64,000 nucleotides of DNA from Lonicera japonica (taxonomy: Eukaryota > Streptophyta > Magnoliopsida > Dipsacales > Caprifoliaceae): contig CM038466.1 of assembly GCA_021464415.1 (NCBI GenBank), positions 49,909,356 to 49,973,355 on the forward strand. The letters are read 5' to 3'. Both the position numbers and the translations under genes were made by a program. A model generated the notes under the pieces. The model was not told where the DNA came from and made no database searches. It worked only from the letters and a program-made list of their open reading frames with translations. Positions 59,657 to 64,000 of the stretch are shown in pieces (within the stretch, counting starts at the first letter, position 1; every line of letters begins with the position of its first letter).

Positions 59657-60130
59657 GGGTGGTGATGTTGGCACCCCCCATATTTATTAGTAATACTCTC
59701 ACTCTTGCTAATACTCCAACTTTTTCTTTTTCTTTTAATAATACTCCCACTTTATACAAAACACTCCCACCACTCCCACTTATTTTTAGGAATTAATCTC
59801 ATACTTAATTAATTAATAACATGATTAAGTAATTAACTACATAATAACATAAAACAAATTACCCTAAACTAACCCCAAAATTTTTCCACCATCTCTACCA
59901 TCTTCTCAAACAAGCAAAATTACCATTTCTATCATTTTCTCTATCTAAGAACAAATTTTGGTAGCACCAAAACAACAAATAAAACCTCCATTAATGCAAA
60001 ACTCTAAGTTTGGGAAGAATGGTATAAACAAAACAAAACCAAACCTCCATTGATGCAAAACTCAAAATTTGAAAATAATGGTAGAAAAAAGAGAAACTTT
60101 GTAATAAAGGAAGGAAAACAAATAAGAAAG
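59657..60130 (+). mobile_element. Left half of a second foldback element
   Basis: It starts GGGTGGTGATGTTGGCACC and is colinear with 39109-39590, including TTAATTAATAACATGATTAAG, TGCAAAACTCTAAGTTTG and ACTTTGTAATAAAGGAAGG. Similarity stops abruptly at about 60130, where a LINE begins. The right arm and right terminus are not found in the remaining window. Confidence 0.8.
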
Positions 60131-60982
60131 ATGCATAACCTTATTAGGAATTCCTGCTTTCCAAATAACCTTAAAAGGAAAGGAAGAAACATCTCCCGGA
60201 GACTCAATGAGATTGCTGAAGAAAGATTTACAAGATAACACCCCCGATTTATCCCCCGTCCAAACTCTAGAATCTGGAAGGTTTCTAGCCAAAGAGACAT
60301 TAGAAATGAAACTAAGCAAAGCTAAAAAGTCATCATATTCATGATCAAAAAGATTCCTACGAAAGTGAAGATCCCAAAAGAAAGAACCCGACTCATTCCA
60401 CTCCACAACCGAAGAAATAGAAAGATTTTTGTCACATGAGAGGTTATATAAACGAGGAAAGGAATTAGATAAAGGAGAAACCTCCACCCACAAATCCTCC
60501 AAAAAACGAATAACACTACCATTACCCACTTTAAGACGAATAAGTGATTTAAATGTTGCAAGACCGGCCGAGATAGCCTCCAACGGATTCCTATGAGACC
60601 CTCGATTAACCACGTTAGAATCCCATCCATGAAGATGCATACCGTATTTGCTCTTAATAATTGAACACCAAAAGGAATCTTGTTCAAGTGTCATCGGCAA
60701 ATTGTAGATGTGATACCCTCACCTTATCACTCCCGATTTCAAAACCTTTAACAAGATCGTAATCACAAGCTCTACTCACCAATCGATGAAAAACATTGGC
60801 CACCAAAACAAAAAGGAAAGGTGATAAAGGATCACCTTGCCTAATACCCTGGTAGCCTTAAAGGAGCCTCTCAGATTTCCATTAATCATGATTGAAAAAT
60901 TGGCTGACGATAAGCATCCTTTAATCCATCTTCTCCATCTAGAGCCAAAATCCTTATTATCAAGAACATGATCTATGAAATC

Positions 60983-61951
60983 CTATTCCACATGATCATA
61001 AGCCTTCTCAAAATCAATTTTAAAAACTAAGCCTTCCTTTTTCTTTTCTCGGTATTCCTCCACACACTCATTGGCTATAAGTATAAGATCCAAAATTTGT
61101 CTACTTCTCACGAAAGCTCCTTGAGACTTCCCAATGGTGATATGAAACACTTCTCTAAGTCTAGCCGCTAAAACCTTGGTCATAATCTTGTACAAACAAG
61201 TGACAAGACTAATAGGTCTATAGTCTTTTATCTTGAGAGAAGAAACCTTCTTTGGGATGAGACAAATAAAGGTTGAGTTGGTTTTTGCATTAATAACTCC
61301 GCTTTCAAAAAATTCATTAAAAACTTTGAGTAAATCCTCTTTAATAATTTCCCATCCTTTTTTGAGAAAATCCATAGTGAACCCATCTGGACCTGGGGCT
61401 TTGTCACCTTCACAATCATCCAAAGCTGTCTTAATTTCTTGTAAATTAAAAGGTCTCTCAAGTCTAGCCCTAGACTCGGCATCTATGGGCTTCCAATCCA
61501 AACCCTCAAAGCCTACGCTCACCCCATTTCTTTTAGAATAAAGCTTCTTGAAAAAATCCACAATTTCTCCCACTATCTCAGCCTCGTTCTCTATCACATG
61601 ACCATCATCTCTCTCAAGCTTACTAATGACTTTATTTACTTTCTTATGGTTCACTATCCTATGGAATAACTTGGAATTAGCATCCCATTCCTTGACACCC
61701 CGGATTTTTGCTTTTTGATTCCATGATATTTTCTCCTTAAGGCTAACTTCACCAAACTTCTGTTGTAACTCCTTCCTCTCATTCTTTAAATCCTCACTAA
61801 TGGAACCCTCTGCCTCAAGTTTATCAATTACATTGATCCTATGCAAAACATCCTTTTTCAAAACTCGAACATCTCCAAAAACTTCTTTATTCCACTTCTT
61901 AACATTAAACTTCACATTTTCCATTTTTTTCATGAATTTAAAACCTCCCAT
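60983..61951 (-). pseudogene. LINE reverse transcriptase, N-terminal part
   Basis: A 322-codon open frame includes a coiled, Lys-rich linker. Then the RT fingers and palm show KAPGPDGFTMDFLKKGWEII, FICLIPKK, IKDYRPISLVTCLYKIMTKV, GKSQGAFVRSRQILDLILIA and VFKIDFEKAYDHVE. These are classic L1 RT blocks. The frame ends at a TAG that replaces the Trp of DHVEWDF. The sequence continues with RQGDPLSPFLFVLVANVF and the catalytic FADD near 60690-60701. Confidence 0.88.
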
Positions 61952-62079
61952 CCTTGGACACTACACTCCTCCCACCACTTCTTAACTTCCCCAAGAAAAT
62001 CTTTGTGCGTGAACCACATATTTTCGAACCTAAATGGAGATGGCCCCAATTTGAATGGATTCATATCAAATGTGAGAGG

Positions 62080-62772
62080 GACAATGATCTGAAATCAACC
62101 TAACCAAAGCCTCCTGTCTAATCAAGTTGGCCAAGTCTTCCCACCCTGAAGTAAACAAGAACCGATCAATCCTTGAGTATGCTCTGCCATTTGACCAAGT
62201 GAATTCAAAATTGTTTAAGCAATGATCTCTTAAATTAGTCTCATTGATGAAGTTATCAAATTATCTCATACTTCTTGTTATCCCATTATTCTTTAACCCT
62301 TTCCTTTTTTTTTTTTTTCTGATAAGAATCTAACAACATTGAAATCCCCTCCAAGACACCATTTGTCCCCACAAAGACCATATAAACTTGCTAGCTCATC
62401 CCAAAAATCACCACGAGACCTGTATTTATAAGGGCCATAAACCCCCGTAAACCACCACATTTCTCCACTTAACATCTTAAAATTCAAAGAAAGTGTAAAA
62501 TTACTCGAAATACACTCCTCCGCTTTCAAAATCCTAATATCCCAGATTATTAAAATGCCACCAGATTTCCCAATCGACACTAGTAATGCCCAATCCTTAT
62601 ATCGAACTCCCCATACCGCTCCAATCATTGCTGCAACAATATTTTCTCTCTTGGTCTCTTGAAAAATAACAACGTCCGGTTTCTCCATATTAATGAATTC
62701 TTTAATGTTCCTTCTCTTCCTCTTATCTCCCAACCCCCTTATGTTCCATGATAAAATCTTCATTGATAACAA
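62080..62772 (-). pseudogene. LINE apurinic-type endonuclease domain
   Basis: The start MKILSWNIRGLGDKRKRRNI, VVIFQETKRE (catalytic Glu), GVYGPYKYRSRGDFWDELA and WCLGGDFNVVR (catalytic Asp and Asn) identify an L1 endonuclease of the exonuclease-endonuclease-phosphatase fold. The frame breaks at 62293 after FLSEKKKKG. In other frames NNFEFTWSNGRAYSRIDRFL and a frameshifted SDHCP follow, the normal end of the domain. Confidence 0.85.
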
Positions 62773-63185
62773 AATCGGACCCTACTTGCGCTCCTGGGCT
62801 CTCTTCCTTTATCGTAATTGATCCCAAAATTAAGGTTCTTCAATTCCCTTTTCGCTTTTCTAGTGTCCTTTCTACTTGAATCCAAATTACAAATTGCTTT
62901 TTTACCTCGACATGGAACCAGGTTCACCTCCATATTCTCAAGTATCCTGTTTAGTGGCACCCAATCTTTCTTACTCAATCCCACCATTCTATTAAGGTTT
63001 GAGGCCTCATTAGTTAAAGGCTTTTGAATAAGAGAAACCGAGCGGTGTTCAATATCACTGTTGGTATTATTATCACTTAATAAAGGACGAGAATCCAACA
63101 TGGGGTATTTAGCAGATTCATAAGACATCTTTGTGCTTGCAACATTTAGATCACTATTCCGCTCTTGTGGTTTCAAGCAATGCAT
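62760..63185 (-). pseudogene. LINE ORF1-type tail
   Basis: A 141-codon frame starting MHCLKPQERNSDLNVASTKM and ending with a basic segment (KKAICNLDSSRKDTRKAKRE). It lies directly before the endonuclease and overlaps its start by 13 bp. It has no zinc knuckle or RNA-binding motif, so it may be the C-terminal part of ORF1 in a 5'-truncated element. Confidence 0.5.
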
Positions 63186-63526
63186 ATAAATGGGTGAATT
63201 AATTTTATTTGTTAAAATAAAAAATTATAATTTATTAATTTACTCAAGTAAACCAACCTTAAACTAATATAATTGTCAAAAATAGCTTTTACTTAGCTAG
63301 ATATCTTTGAGTTGATAATGATGTTTTACAAAAAAAGTAACCGCTATTTACACTCTACAAAACGCATGATAACATTTTATTTATCATTCATCCGATAACA
63401 TGTGAGAATATGTTACTCGCATAATGACAAATAATTATATATTTATTTGATGATAAACAAATAAAATATTTTCAAATATTAAATTTATACTCGATTATTA
63501 TCATACAAGATGTACTTACACATTTA
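63186..63526. other. AT-rich spacer
   Basis: No gene or repeat boundary was recognised. The 5' limit of the LINE is placed before this stretch only because coding similarity stops. Confidence 0.4.
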
Positions 63527-63983
63527 GTGCGTTTGATTGCAAGCGTGGAATTTGCATGGAGAAAATGTTAGGTAATTGAATTGCCTAGAATTGAGTTGCA
63601 TGGAAAATGAAGTGTAGTGTGTTTGATTGCCTTAATTTTCTACCCGAAAATATTTTGTATTGTGGCATTTTTAATGTAGAAAAAATTATGGGTATTTTTT
63701 TTACATAATTTTATAGTCATGATGGATCTTGTTTAAATCTTGAATAACATTTTTAGTGTAGAAAATGGGTAAAATGTTGTCTCGAAAACCGTGCAATTGC
63801 CTGGAAAATAAAAACTAGCCCCCCCCAAAAAAATATTTTCCTTGTTTACAAGGAAAATGTAATGTGTGAGCCAAAGTGGGAATTCAATTGCCTAGAAAAA
63901 AAAGCCAATCAAACACCTTAAGTTGTCAAATCAAGTGGAAAATGGATATTTTCCATGGAAAATACTCCCAATCAAACACACCC
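63527..63983. mobile_element. Tourist-like (PIF/Harbinger) MITE
   Basis: The ends are GTGCGTTTGATTG at the left and CAATCAAACACACCC at the right, inverted complements with one mismatch. They are flanked by TTA on both sides (63524-63526 and 63984-63986), the PIF/Harbinger target. Inner phrases also pair (GAATTGCCTAGAA near 63580 and AATTGCCTAGAAA near 63890). No transposase. Confidence 0.75.
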
Positions 63984-64000
63984 TTAGTCATTTATAAGTG

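Larger units (their letters stand above)
60131..63185 (-). mobile_element. Decayed L1-type LINE with an internal deletion
   Basis: Minus-strand order: a basic ORF1-like tail (63185-62760), endonuclease (62772-about 62080), linker, reverse transcriptase (61951-about 60690), then a post-RT segment (60689-60131). The zinc-binding C-terminus and poly-A tail are missing. Right after LQFADDT (about 60690-60707) the sequence jumps to QDSFWCSIIKSKYG. In the related LINE at 13.5-15.3 kb these points are about 580 bp apart, so a matching stretch has been lost. Stops and frameshifts occur in every part. The element is dead and joined on its 3' side to the foldback fragment. Confidence 0.88.

Noticed and set aside
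60050..60238. Plus-strand frame crossing the foldback/LINE junction
   Set aside because: It spans two unrelated repeats and has no domain.

Overview
The window is AT-rich nuclear DNA of a flowering plant, most likely a eudicot. The evidence is two spliced genes with GT-AG introns and recognisable plant homologues, plant-type L1 LINEs, a Ty1/copia element primed by initiator-Met tRNA, and many small TIR elements. There are no bacterial-style operons, ribosome-binding sites or CRISPR arrays. I cannot name the species.

Layout. 1-8.7 kb: intergenic, with a hAT-like MITE (1058-1648), a decayed LTR-retroelement zone with two promoter modules (4394-7050) and a palindrome-rich MITE (7116-7490). 8.76-19.65 kb (minus): a six-exon gene for the spindle-checkpoint kinase MPS1/TTK. 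Its introns hold a 5'-truncated LINE with a 14-bp target duplication, a MITE, a SINE-like piece and two separate triplicated stretches. 22.1-29.8 kb (minus): a complete but inactivated Ty1/copia element with about 95% identical LTRs. 30-39 kb: gene-poor AT-rich DNA with a second, inverted copy of the 7-kb MITE. 39.1-40.5 kb: a 1.4-kb foldback element with a perfect 8-bp target duplication. 42.07-46.43 kb (minus): a two-exon C2H2 zinc-finger gene whose C-terminal half looks like a PARP/ADP-ribosyltransferase fold. 47.9-49.0 kb: an array of alternating palindromes, then GAA and GGT microsatellites. 50.4-50.7 kb (plus): a broken DVL/RTFL small-peptide gene inside a possible TIR-bounded unit. 52-59.6 kb: gene-poor, with a SINE-like element and a 335-bp tandem duplication. 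59.66-63.2 kb: half of a second foldback copy joined to a longer decayed LINE. 63.5-64 kb: a Tourist-like MITE.

The genes are independent rather than co-operating. MPS1 acts at kinetochores in mitosis, the zinc-finger protein is probably nuclear, and RTFL peptides regulate organ shape. A cross-cutting observation is that four reading-frame breaks in recognisable host genes (three in MPS1, one in RTFL) each look like one base missing from a short homopolymer. This raises the question of assembly error versus real decay. The most unusual sequence structures are the palindrome array near 48 kb, the near-complete foldback at 39 kb and the zinc-finger/ART-fold protein.
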